A DNA stretch of 64,000 nt from Pinus tabuliformis (lineage: Eukaryota; Streptophyta; Pinopsida; Pinales; Pinaceae): positions 647,230,606 to 647,294,605 of the forward strand of contig CM062811.1 in assembly GCA_031772625.1 (NCBI GenBank), given 5' to 3'. Positions 23,728 to 33,672 of this stretch are shown here, in pieces (position 1 is the stretch's first letter; the number at the start of each line of letters is the position of its first letter). The notes beneath the pieces were generated by a model. That model worked only from the letters and a program-made list of their open reading frames with translations. It was not told where the DNA came from and made no database searches. A program made the position numbers and the translations under genes.

Positions 23728-24290
23728 TTTCCTTTTTGCGCAAATGGTCTTCTCTCGCTATGGTAGTATTATGCAGGACAAACAAAGGCTTGCTTCTTGC
23801 GTTGGTGGTGAAGGCAGATATGGTTCCTGAATTTATATCCCACTTCCCTTGAAACACTGATAATCGAATGCGGTGAAGGCGTTGCGAAGTCAGGCATGCC
23901 ATATTTGTCGGGATAAGCCTCCATGTCATTAGTTTGAATTAATGAGGGCATAGTTATCTGCAATATTTATGGAGGCCATGGTTATCTGGTGGCCTTACCT
24001 ATCAGCCATACAGGATCTATGAAATCCGAGTCTGCGTTTTGCGTTTTTCCACTTAACTGCTAACAGAAACGCTTGAACAATTTCCCGCTGAATGTGGATG
24101 CCAGGTGTCAGTGTCAGAAACAAAAGGACGACGAAAAAGGTCTTTCAAAGGAAGGCCTATCGGTTTTTAAAAATCCAAATCATTAAAATTTAAAATAAAA
24201 ATATAAAAGTCGAAAACCAAATTAAACAATTAAAACTAGAACAAAAACTAAAATTAAAATATAAATTAATACAAACACTTTTAATTTGCT
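23728..24290 (-). promoter_or_regulatory. ADH 5' flank (leader and presumed promoter)
   Basis: Sequence upstream of the ADH start codon, ending in GGAAAATGGC around the ATG. It should contain the leader and promoter, but no confident TATA box or anaerobic-response element could be assigned by eye. Confidence 0.35.
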
Positions 24291-24292
24291 TA

Positions 24293-24360
24293 TGCCATAG
24301 AGATTTTTCTATGGCAATATTAACGACCATGCACTAAATTAATTATTGGCTTAGTGCATG
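24293..24360. repeat. Two adjacent perfect hairpins
   Basis: First hairpin 24293-24316: tgccataga/tctatggca, a 9-bp stem with a 6-base loop. Second 24328-24360: catgcactaa/ttagtgcatg, a 10-bp stem with a 13-base loop. They lie in AT-rich DNA upstream of the ADH gene. No target-site duplication was found, so a miniature transposon is only a possibility. Confidence 0.75.
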
Positions 24361-25138
24361 ACACGATTAACATACATGTCTATGTATCATCATGGTGTCT
24401 CCGATAGGGTTCACGACACGACTCTGGCAGTTCTCTCATTCAATGTCACTTCACCGTACAATGTTTCAAAATTGGATTTCAAACCCGCTTGAAATTTTTG
24501 AATTCAAACTTGGTAGTCCCGCACAATTATTTTTTGAAATGAATAGAAATGGTGTAATCAACGTTTTGATAAAAGAAATAAAAACAAAAGCTGAAGGATT
24601 AGCCTCGCGGTCCTCAACAACAAAGAGATCAATTTCCCAACCATGGCATGCTTGCTCCTCTCTTTTATCACAACACTCTTAACAACATTCCATTTTCTTA
24701 AACGAGAATCAACTCCATGACCTTTAAGCGGGATACCATAGGTTTTTCTTTCGTGTGAGCATAAGATATGTACATCTTTCCAGGAGGAAAAATGGAGTTG
24801 ATTGAGTGAGTTCACACAATTATTTTATGTCGATTTTGTAGGTTTTCAATTATTTGATTTTTTGTGTGTTTTTTCTTTGTATGGTCTTGGCTTGAATCAA
24901 TGGCATCACAAGCGACTGAGGAAATTGATGGAGGTGGCCTTATTATTCACATCAGAAGGACCCAAATTTGCATAGTAATTTGTGAAATGATTGGAAAATA
25001 AAACTGTTAATGTACCTTTATGTCTTAAGGTTTATCACCTACACGTAATGAAGACCATACCTTAGACACATTTTCCTCTAGATTGATCTGTTACAGTAGG
25101 GTTGAGCCTATATTGAGTAGAAGAACTCTTTTTTAGGT
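24361..25138. other. Spacer left of element E1
   Basis: No gene recognised. The segment ends in taggt (25134-25138), the left target-site duplication proposed for element E1. Confidence 0.5.
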
Positions 25139-25175
25139 TGTAATATCCCCAACCAATTGACCCAGTTGGACCAAG

Positions 25176-25208
<33 letters not shown>

Positions 25209-25547
25209 GTGCAGTAGAGCACATAATTTTGGCCCCAGGTAACTCTCAACCAAGGTAATTGCTTGTGGATTTCTTTAAGCGATTGGGCTTTAAAAAGGCA
25301 GAGGAGGAGATATGGAATTTGGATCTTCTTCATTGATATTTTGAGATCTCAAGCGAGTTTTCAATTTTCAATCAAGGATTTCAAGTGAGATCCTTAGTCT
25401 AGCTTTGGTGGGATTCATTCTCACCCTAGTTGGTAACCCAGTTTCGGTGGTATCGATTATCACCCTAGCTGGTTAATTTTTCTTTCGAGGGGTCTTTCGG
25501 TAGACAATCTCTTGGGTTCAATTTGGGCACAATTGTTTGTGAAGGAA
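25139..25547 (+). repeat. E1 5' LTR, first part
   Basis: Starts TGTAATATCCCCAACC at 25139 and matches the 3' LTR from 41510 through gacccagttggaccaagta, an (ata/taa)n microsatellite at 25183-25207, agagcacata, ttggcccca and tctcaaccaaggtaattg. It is cut at 25547 by E3, whose duplicated target aggaa ends here. Confidence 0.85.
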
Positions 25548-25880
25548 TGTTATGAAACCAACTCACAAAAAGATAGAAAAGATAGATGAACACCTTAGAA
25601 ATTAGCTTCTTCGAGGGGGCAACCTCCTTTACATTACACAAATGAATGATTCTTGGATGATACAAATGAAAAGACCTCCTTTCTATATATAGGAGTCTAA
25701 GGGATCATAATATAATCAGAGCCAACATAACAATAATAATGTAAGAGCACAATAATAACAATAATGGGCTTCTATGGGGCACAATAATAACAATATGGGG
25801 ACTTCATGGGCACAACAATATAATAAAGGGGTTGTACTAATAACAATAAGGGGTTACACTAGTAGTATAGGGACCTAACA
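25548..25880 (-). repeat. E3 3' LTR
   Basis: This 333-bp LTR carries a TATA-like tatatata in its middle (25684-25691). Compared with the other LTR I count roughly twenty differences by eye, so the insertion is old enough for substitutions but still well preserved. Its inner end adjoins the polypurine tract. Confidence 0.88.
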
Positions 25881-25989
25881 TGCCCCTCTCCTTCAAAAAG
25901 TGTTGTCCTCAATGCTTGAGTAGTTCCTGATGTTTCTATATAAAATTATTGTCCTCCCATGTGGAATCTTCAGCAGGTAAGTTCTTCCA

Positions 25990-26500
25990 CTTGATGAGAT
26001 ACTCTGAAATTGATCGATTTCGTAGCTATCGGGTTCTTGTTTCTGTGACTGCTCCAGGTTCCAACATGATTTTTCCTTCCTCGTCAAGTTCTGGCAATAT
26101 TGTTTGACTTGGGATATTCTGCAACTTTTGAATGAGTGGCCACACTTCTTCATCCTTCTTCCATTCATCCCTTGCTTCGTTTATCCAATTTGGTTGGATA
26201 ATAGAAATAGCACAAAACAATGCTTCAGCATCCTCATCCTTTCTTGAGAGTGCATCTGCAACAACATTTTGCTTCCCTTTTTTGTAGATGATTTCGAAGT
26301 CATAACCCAACATATTTGTGACCCATTTTTTATGTTCTTCTAAAGATAACCTTTGTTCTAAAAAGTATTTAAGAATACCATGATCCATTTTTACCTTGAA
26401 GTGTCTTCCCATTGTGTAAGGTCGTCGTTTCTTAAGTGCATGTAGTATTGCCAACATTTCCTTCTCACAAATAGCTTGCTTGAGATGTAGTCGTAAAAAT
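25990..26500 (-). pseudogene. E3 RNase H piece joined to chromodomain end
   Basis: On the minus strand the frame reads EKEMLAILHALKKRRPYTMG, DHGILKYFLEQRL, VTNMLGYDFEIIYKKGKQN and VVADALSRKDED, the RNase H end and linker of gypsy polyproteins. It then passes from KLQNIPSQ directly to TILPELDEEGKIMLEPGAV and TETRTR, followed in another frame by ISEYLIKWKNLPAEDSTWED, the chromodomain core that targets integration to marked chromatin. The integrase that should lie between these parts is absent here. Confidence 0.8.
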
Positions 26501-26999
26501 ACCCAATCACCTACATCAAACTTTTTTCACTGCGATGTTGATCTACATGTTGTTTCATTCGATTTTGCACCAAAGTGGCGTTATCCTTTAAAAGTTGGAG
26601 AACTTGTTGTTGATGCTCGATGTGATCTTTCACTACTTGAACCTTTTTCTTCTTGATATGTCCTTCTATATTGAGAGTTTGAGGAGTGGTAATTTCTTCC
26701 AATGCTTTACAAGATATGGTCGGATTCATTTCTTGATGCTCGATGTGATCTTTCACTTCTTGAACATTTTTCTTCTTGATATGTCCTTCTATCTTGATAG
26801 TTTGAGGAGTGGTAATTCCGACCAATGCATTACAAGATATGGTTGGATTCATTTCTTCTTTCTCGATGTGATCTTTCACTTCTTGAACCTTTTTCTTCTT
26901 GATATGTCCTTCTATCTTGAGAGTTTGAGGAGTGGTAATTCTTGCCAATGCTTTACAAGATATGGTCGGATTCATTTCTTCTTTCTTTGGGGTTGGTTC
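26458..26999 (-). pseudogene. E3 gag-protease start fused to integrase tail, with 3 x 41-residue repeat
   Basis: In frame with gag but after a stop (CAC TAG, probably from CAG) come three 123-bp repeats (gatatgtcc at 26655, 26778 and 26901). Each reads about EEMNPTISCKALARITTPQT then LKIEGHIKKKKVQEVKDHIE. The first part is the linker just before the protease, as in E6 at 58246-58350. The VKDHIEHQ part matches the integrase C-terminus of E6 (VEDHIEHQQQALQLL at about 61010-61050). The last repeat runs on into HQQQVLQLLKDNATLVQNRM, real integrase tail, and a 1-base deletion ends the frame. The array grew from a protease-to-integrase fusion junction. Confidence 0.8.
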
Positions 27000-27707
27000 C
27001 TAGTGTATATCCTCTTCTTTTGATGTTTCTTGATCCTTTTCTTCCTCCTCTTCATAATCTATGTAAAATAATTTCTTCTCAGCACACTTATGACCTTTAG
27101 TGCATTTGCTATCATAATTGTAACAAAACCTTTTTTCTCTTTTTTCTTTCAATTGTTGTGGTGTAAACCTTGTAGGTTGTGGAAGGCTAGGAGAAAAAAC
27201 ACTTCCATAATTATAGTCATGAGTGGTGGGATTCCTTGTTTCCATAATTTCGCTTTCAATTTTTCTTGCCCACCTAAATGCCTTCTCCAATGAATCAAGT
27301 TCCCAAAGACGAACCTCATGTTGAATGTTATCCTTTAAAGTACCTATGAAGACATCAATCCTTTGATTCTCTGGAATATCATTTACCCTTATATTCAATT
27401 TTTGAAAGTCCTCAATGTGCTCTGCCATTGAACACTTTTGTTTGAGATTTATCAATTGGCTAAAGAAGTTGTTTCTCTTTGTATCCTCATAATGTGCTAT
27501 CATTTCCTCCGTGAAAATTGACCACGTAACAAGTGATTTATGAGAACAAAGCCCTTTATACCATAAAAATTGATCCAGTTCTAAATATGAAGATGCAATA
27601 CGTACCTTTTGTAACAGTTGCACCTCATGTAGATCAAAATATTGCTCCATCTGTAGTATCCAATTTACCGAATCCTTGCCATCAAACTTCCTCATATCAC
27701 CTTTTCT
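27000..27707 (-). CDS. E3 gag
   Basis: The first plausible ATG begins MRKFDGKDSVNWILQMEQYF near 27705, although the frame is open to 27926 without an ATG. Gag core motifs follow: ASSYLELDQFLWYKGL, FTEEMIAHYEDTKRN, QLINLKQKCSMAEHIEDFQK, RIDVFIGTLKDNIQHEVRL and EKAFRWARKIE. A zinc knuckle is damaged (FCYNYDSKCTKGHKC, with the second Cys replaced by Tyr), and an acidic EEEEEKDQ region ends at a stop. The E5 copy keeps the intact CYNC. The frame could still encode most of a gag protein. Confidence 0.8.
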   Translation of the reverse strand, partial: RKGDMRKFDGKDSVNWILQMEQYFDLHEVQLLQKVRIASSYLELDQFLWYKGLCSHKSLVTWSIFTEEMIAHYEDTKRNNFFSQLINLKQKCSMAEHIEDFQKLNIRVNDIPENQRIDVFIGTLKDNIQHEVRLWELDSLEKAFRWARKIESEIMETRNPTTHDYNYGSVFSPSLPQPTRFTPQQLKEKREKRFCYNYDSKCTKGHKCAEKKLFYIDYEEEEEKDQETSKEEDIH

Positions 27708-28267
27708 TGATTTTAGGAGCTCGATCTTGAAACGACTGTAACTCTGTAATTTCGGATCTTCCAGTTCTAAAATTGCGACCTGCAGTAGCCCTCTGCGTCC
27801 TATTTCTAATGCCACCAGTCTGATCGAAATTGGATTCTCCAAGAAAGAGTTATGCACAATCTCCCAAGATGACCTAATTATATACCTATTCAGAAGAACA
27901 AACTTGTATGAAGTGCCACATGTCACTGTTTTGACCTTTGGATATGAAAAATATACACAGGAAACTACAGTATGTCCTATTTCTATATCTTCTTACGAAA
28001 TTTCAATCTGATGTTCATAGAGACAATTATGATGATTTTCCCTAGGTCACCTATTTAGATTGTAATTCGGGAGTCTGCAAAAACCATAACTTCCTCAGAT
28101 CATATCTCTACAAATGTAGCGATACAAGATCTGAAATTTAGACTCGAAGTTTAGACGATTTCGTCTCAAATGGGTTTTTTTGGTAGCTTCTGAAACATCG
28201 CAGAAAAAACGTTATAGCGAAAATGCCACGATGACATGTTTGGAGTAGCAAAACCCTAGAATCTAAA

Positions 28268-28279
28268 GCTCTGATACCA
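28268..28279 (-). other. E3 primer binding site (initiator tRNA-Met)
   Basis: TGGTATCAGAGC on the minus strand, two bases from the LTR; exact match to the usual initiator tRNA-Met primer site of plant LTR elements. Confidence 0.9.
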
Positions 28280-28281
28280 AT

Positions 28282-28614
28282 TGTTATGAAACCAGCTCAC
28301 AAAAAGATAGAAAAGATAGATGAATGCCTTAGAAATTGGCCTCTTCGAGGAGGAAATCTCTTTTACATTACACAAATGAACAATTCTTGGATGATACAAA
28401 TGACAAGGCCTCCTTTCTATATATAGGAGTCTAAGGGGTCATAATATAATCAGAGCTGACATAATAATAATAATGTAAGGGCACAATAATAACAATAGTG
28501 GGCTTCTATGGGGCACAATAATAACAATATGGGGACTACATGGGCACAAAAATATAATAAGGGGGTTGTACTAATAACAATAAGGGGTTACACTAGTAGT
28601 ATAGGGACCTAACA
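28282..28614 (-). repeat. E3 5' LTR
   Basis: This 333-bp LTR is the partner of 25548-25880. On the minus strand it would supply the promoter, with the TATA-like box near the middle. Its outer end borders the aggaa duplication and the rest of the E1 LTR. Confidence 0.88.
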
Positions 28615-29673
28615 AGGAACTAAGGGACTACAACAAACCACTCTTATGGACCGACTGGCTTATCTCCTCATAGATTGAGCGTGGCTCTTGTGTTGAGGAA
28701 GCATTAATTACAACAACGACCCTAAATTGTATCCATATGACCATTTTCGACTTTGTAGGGGCCGAGAAACACTTTGGAGCCGTAGCTCATCAATTCCAGA
28801 CCACAGGGAGTCTGATCCACTATTTGGAGAAACCTGAGAGGCACCACAATAAGGATCGTTTGTTTGGAAGGTAACATCACTAATCCAGCCATGATGGGGA
28901 GATTGCTTGAGGTTCGTGTTGTAGGATGAAATCAACGGTCCAAGAACAACGTGAGGGAATCACACAACGAAGTTGGAAGGACACAACATCATCCCAGTTC
29001 TATAATGGAGCTTGAGATCTAAACGCATTGCATAGGTGATCATCTGGCCATTCAACACCACAATTCCATCCCAAATTAACAACTTATTTATCAGTTGCAT
29101 CACCAACAAAGGGAGCGCCATTATAGAGAGGACGAGATCCCTGGAGTATCAAGATCAAAGCTCGTGGAGCAACACGGTGAGCGTTGTGCTGCAGAGGTTG
29201 GGCCGAGAGGCCATTAACTTCTCCCAGGTCTGCGACACATTCGTCAAGCAGCTGAATGGACACTGCTTGAAGCTGATAGCGACGACAACCTCTTCGCGGG
29301 ATCTGGAGTTTGTAAAAAGCCCAGGGTCACAGGATAACTAAGCTCATCCCCTGCATTCCTATCATTAAGCCGAGTTCGAGACCCATCGTGAGCAGAATCG
29401 ATGGGGTAGGATCCATCAATGTGACCGACAACAATTCAAGGAGGAAATAGTAAGTCAAAGTGAAACTGTTGTAAACACACTCTTATAATACCTCGAGCCA
29501 ATATATTAATATAACTATATTTTTGGTTGGACTCCATTTTCTTTTTGGGTTTATATTGGGCATGGTTATTGCATAAACACATATTTAATATTATCAATGG
29601 TGTTTGGGTAATTACTCCAAAGGAATTCATGATATTCATGTATGCTTAGAGAATTTAATATAAGTTTATCACA
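28615..29673 (+). repeat. E1 5' LTR, second part
   Basis: This segment continues the E1 LTR after E3. Its last roughly 290 bp match the 3' LTR (catcaatgtgaccgacaaca, cctcgagccaatatattaat, atttaatattatcaatggtg, gtttatcaca). About 800 bp between the halves have no counterpart in the 3' LTR, which must carry a deletion. It ends in caca at 29673, just before the primer binding site. Confidence 0.8.
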
Positions 29674-29674
29674 A

Positions 29675-29687
29675 TGGTATCATAGCC
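29675..29687 (+). other. E1 primer binding site
   Basis: TGGTATCATAGCC, one mismatch from the initiator tRNA-Met site TGGTATCAGAGCC, one base after the LTR end. Confidence 0.85.
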
Positions 29688-29736
29688 ATAATCTTGGCTA
29701 GCTATGGGACGCTAAGAAATGTAAACCAAACAGGGA

Positions 29737-31145
29737 TTGCTATCAATTGGAAAGGGAGAAAAGCTAGAAGTCAAGGGGGGGAATAAAGAGATCAACATGA
29801 AGGACCGAGGAGAGCCAAAAGAGTTAGACAAACCGACGGGTGATCATGAAAGCACCAATCTTGAAGATGCATTACAAAAGATCACCATCACTCAAGACAC
29901 GATTGTGGAACTTCTCAAATTGCAGATCAGATAACCTAACTTGCAAAGCAATAACGGAGAAGGTGGATCTCATTCAGGCAGGGACGACCCATCACATGAA
30001 CATACCAACCTTCAGAGCAACCCATTCAACAGACCAACTATGCCTCCATTTTTTGATGATCCCTCCAGGGAGCAAGACTCTCCTTCACCAATTGTGGAGA
30101 CAATTACAACTTGGATGAAGGAATATGATGTGTTTCCCCCAAACGCAAAAGAAACTTTAACCATCAATGAATATTATTTCATGAGGAGCAAACAACAAAG
30201 GAAGGCAACAGTATATGGGGGCCCTCAGTCAAACCTGGATCTGCAAAAGGTTGTGGGGAAAGTAACTCTTCCTTACTTTGATGGATCAACAAAGTGTTTT
30301 GCAAGATCATGGGTGCAAAAACTGGATACATATTTCCAGCTTAATCCCATGCGTGAGAGAGATGCCATTAAATATGCCACGCTTCATCTTGATGGAGAAG
30401 CACATGAATGGTGGAAACATGGGATGATCACTCTAGGACATGCAAACATAATCTCTTATACAGAATTCACACAAAGATTGATAGAGAGATTTGACAGGAA
30501 GGACCCTGAGTTGTACTTCCAGGAGCTAACCCAACTCTGACAGACAGGAAGCATTGAATCTTATATCACATAATTTCAAAGGCTTGCAGTAATGGTCACC
30601 GACCTCTCAATGGCTCAGATGGTCATGTTGTTCATAGAAGGGTTGTCATAACCCCTGCATGGTTGGGTCAGAGCCTACCAACCCGTGACCTTGCAAGACA
30701 TAATTAACAAAGCAAGGGATATGCAAGATGCAGTACCCAAGGCTAGATTCCTACCCAAACCAACTATTCCTCAAAAGGGAAAGGAAGTCAAGCAACAACA
30801 AAGGGAGTTGTCAAGAAAGAGAAAGTTGGATGATGAAACTAGGAAAGATATCAGGAGGAGAAGGCTATGCTTCTCTTGTCAGGAACCTTGGGCACTAGGG
30901 CATTGGTGTACTAAGGGAAAGGTCCACTATATTGAAGTATTTTCTGAGAGCGAAGATGAAGAAGAGGAGCTAGATCAGGGAGAATCACAAGGTATGGGGG
31001 TAGTACAGGAGGAGACCCAGGAAGGGATTATTGCTTCTCTTATATGGGTCCCAAGGTACCACACTCTTTGGGTTAGGGACACCATACAAGGATAGAAGAT
31101 GTCAAGTGCTAATTTTTTTTCTCAAATTCAAAGTTTTCAGATTGG
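29737..31145 (+). pseudogene. E1 gag
   Basis: Gag of E1 in one frame broken by stops at 29932 and 30538 and two more before 30685. Recognisable parts are a coiled N-terminus (DALQKITITQDTIVELLKLQ), the capsid core (VTLPYFDGSTKCFARSWVQK, LDTYFQLNP, YATLHLDGEAHEWWKHG, FTQRLIERFDRKDPE), a basic stretch, a zinc knuckle LCFSCQEPWALGHWC and an acidic tail, then YHTLWVRDTIQG. All stops inspected are TAA or TGA where CAA or CGA is expected, as after cytosine deamination. A further 48 bp separate the recognisable gag from the E2 insertion. Confidence 0.82.
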
Positions 31146-32356
31146 TGTGGAACCTAAATGGATGTGTAGTTCTCGTCATCCTGAATCTGACGCAACTCGT
31201 TTCGTGCGAAACAGACTCCATATGCTCCTAGAAACATGTTCTCTTTGTTTTCCTAAACATGCAAATTTTTGCAAAAAAATATGATAGTCTAGTCAACAGT
31301 CTGTACTGCTGATGTGGCACTGACTGGGCATGCCTATGTGGCAGGGTGACTGTGCATTGACTGTTTTCATCCGGTGAACTAGGTGGTGCCAAGTGGCACA
31401 ATTTTATTGGTGTTGATATGGGTGATTTTCATTGGTGGGTTGGTGGCCAACCATAGGCTACCACATGGCCCAACCGGAGGCCGCCACATGGCAGCATGGG
31501 GGCCACCAAAAAAATTTTAAGGGCCTAATGGACCGGGTGGGTTTCGAACACTAGACCTCCATCCAACAAACCTTGTCAACTACTGACACGCCTCTATGAG
31601 TCTTATTATACTATGTCATGTGGCATATATTTAAACCTTAAGTTTTGCACCATTAGGAAAGGGGCCAGCCCCTAGGCGGGTGCAACCTAATAGCACAGCG
31701 GGCAGAGCAGAGTGGGGGCCCGACTAGCCGGGGCGGGCCATTGGTCTTAGCCCTGAGCTTGTGGCCACTCATGTGGAATTTTTTTTTGGAAATAAGGCCG
31801 CATTGGGCATTTAATTGCTTTGACAAATTCGCCCAGAATTTGGCAGAATCGGCACCCAGTTAGCGGAAATTGGGGCAAATTTGTAGGATGGTGCTAGATT
31901 TTGGGGAAATTGTAGAGCGAATAGTGCAAGAGCTAGGGGAAGCCATAACTTCTTTAGTTTTTGACCAATTCAGGAGTAGAAAGAGGCTAGACAAGCATTT
32001 TTGGGCATTCTGGAGCCATTGGAGCAGGTTTCAGAGTTGTTTGAGCATTGTAAACTGATGTATTCACACTTTTGAGCATAATAGAGAGGGCCAAGCCATT
32101 AGAAGTTGGACCAAGGAGATGTAGCCTAGGTGGGGTGAACTCCTTCATCATGTGCTGTTGTGATACTATTTTGGTGATGTTCTTGTCTGTTGTATGTTGT
32201 TGTTCAATCATTTGTTTATGTTAATTTGTACATGAAATTTACATAAAAAACACTCAAAAACTCATGATAAAACTTGCAATTAACCTCATGAATCCTTAAT
32301 CACTTTTACATATTCTGAAGAGGAATTTAGCACAACAAAACTAATTTTCCCATTCA
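31146..32356 (+). repeat. E2 5' LTR
   Basis: About 1.2 kb starting TGTGG and ending ...CCATTCA, matched by the right LTR from about 31190 onward (gaaacagactccatatgctc against gaaacagaatttgtatgctc). A tRNA-like B-box segment lies in reverse at about 31536-31590 (gggtttcgaacactag). Confidence 0.8.
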
Positions 32357-32365
32357 GATCAAGTT

Positions 32366-32377
32366 TGGTATTAGAGC
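32366..32377 (+). other. E2 primer binding site
   Basis: TGGTATTAGAGC, one transition from the initiator tRNA-Met site, nine bases after the LTR end. Confidence 0.8.
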
Positions 32378-32426
32378 TCTTGGTTTTCTTTGTGCAAGAA
32401 GGATTTAACTGTTTTCAAGTGAATGT

Positions 32427-33672
32427 GATGCTTACAAGGTTGAAGCTCAAGAGAGGAGAAGGAAAGCTAGTTGAAGGTCCTGAAGTTGGGACAAAGATAA
32501 GGAGAGCAAGATTGCCACAATCTCCACCACTAGTTCTACCTCAAATTGTAGTTGAAGCTTCAACAAGCATGTCACATGAAGGAGAGCCTGCAAATATGTC
32601 AGAGGATGAGAAGGTTTTTAGGAAGGCTTTCTTTGACATGAAAGAGATGGTGAAAGTCCTCTATGAAGAGAGGAATACAAGACTGTAGGGTGAAATCTCC
32701 AAGCCTCCAAAAGGAGAAGTTTTTTTAGGAGGAGGAGGTAATGGAAATGGAGGTAAACCCCCACCATCTCCACCATCATATTCATCTTCATTTTCACAGG
32801 CATATTCATCCTCTTCCACTAATACAACCTTTACTCATACTCATCAACATACCTCAAAAATAATTGGTAAAACACCCTTGTTAAAACTTGATGTTAAATT
32901 TGAACTGCCCATGTATAATGGTGAAGTGAATGCAAAGAAGCTTGACAATTGGGTTCATCAGTTGGAGGTCTATTGTAGAATTCAAAACCTTCAAGATGAT
33001 GACACAAAGATTCAACTAGCTTCCTTGAGGCTGGAGGGTGCAACACTAATATGGTGGGAAGCCAAGACACAAGAAGAGATAAAAAAACATGGTAAGATCT
33101 CAATTTCTTGGTCTGATTTCATTGCTGCAATTAAAAGACAGTTTTACCCTCTAGCATATATGCAAAAAGCCATCATGAATTGGCAGAACTTTAGACAACT
33201 TAAAGGTCAAAATGTGCAAGATTACACCCAAGAATTTAGAAGAATGTCTCTAATGTTAGGTGTAGATTTGCAATCACAAGACACGTTTCTGAAGTATATA
33301 GGCGGTTTACACACCTACCTAAGGCATACTATACTTATGTTTAATCCCACTAGTCTAGATGAGGTTTTTGTGCAAGCCACCCATCTAGAAGCAAGAGGAA
33401 AAATATTCGAGAAGAGGGGTAGAAAAAAGCGATTTAAGGGTAAAGGAAAAGAAAAGGGTTTCAAAGGGAAAGGAAAGAAAAATGCATCCATTAAGAAGGA
33501 AGGAAAGAAAATAACATGCAATAATTGTTCCAAGGAGGGTCACAATGAAGCTCATTGTTGAAAGCTTCATCCTGAGATCAAATTAAAGAAATTCAAAAAC
33601 AAGGGAAAGCAAAAGATAGTTGCAACCATTCAACAGGATTTTAGATCCAATTCGGGTGATGAAACTAAAATC
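32427..33672 (+). pseudogene. E2 gag
   Basis: The gag frame begins MLTRLKLKRGEGK at 32427 and continues past a TAG (32686) through a Gly/Pro/Ser-rich linker. The capsid core follows (FELPMYNGEVNAKKLDNWVH, LASLRLEGATLIWWEAKTQE, FIAAIKRQFYPLAYMQKAI, VQDYTQEFRRMSLMLGV, YIGGLHTYLRHTI). A lysine-rich tract and knuckle ITCNNCSKEGHNEAHC come last. A TGA at 33559 replaces the expected Trp of the CWKLHPE motif. The same frame then runs on to the protease. Confidence 0.85.

Larger units (their letters stand above)
25548..28614 (-). mobile_element. E3: non-autonomous chromodomain gypsy element, scrambled interior
   Basis: E3 has two 333-bp LTRs (25548-25880, 28282-28614), both TGTTATG...CCTAACA, flanked by a perfect 5-bp duplication aggaa (25543-25547, 28615-28619). 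On the minus strand a PBS (TGGTATCAGAGC, 28268-28279) complementary to initiator tRNA-Met follows the right LTR. A polypurine tract (GAAGGAGAGGGGCA, 25881-25894) precedes the left LTR. The interior is only 2.4 kb: gag, a protease start, an integrase C-terminal piece, an RNase H piece and a chromodomain end, with reverse transcriptase and the integrase core missing. It lies inside the E1 5' LTR and so is younger than E1. Confidence 0.9.

Noticed and set aside
26595..27023. A 142-codon plus-strand frame with internal repeats
   Set aside because: It is the antisense of the E3 repeat array; the sense strand matches known gag and integrase motifs.
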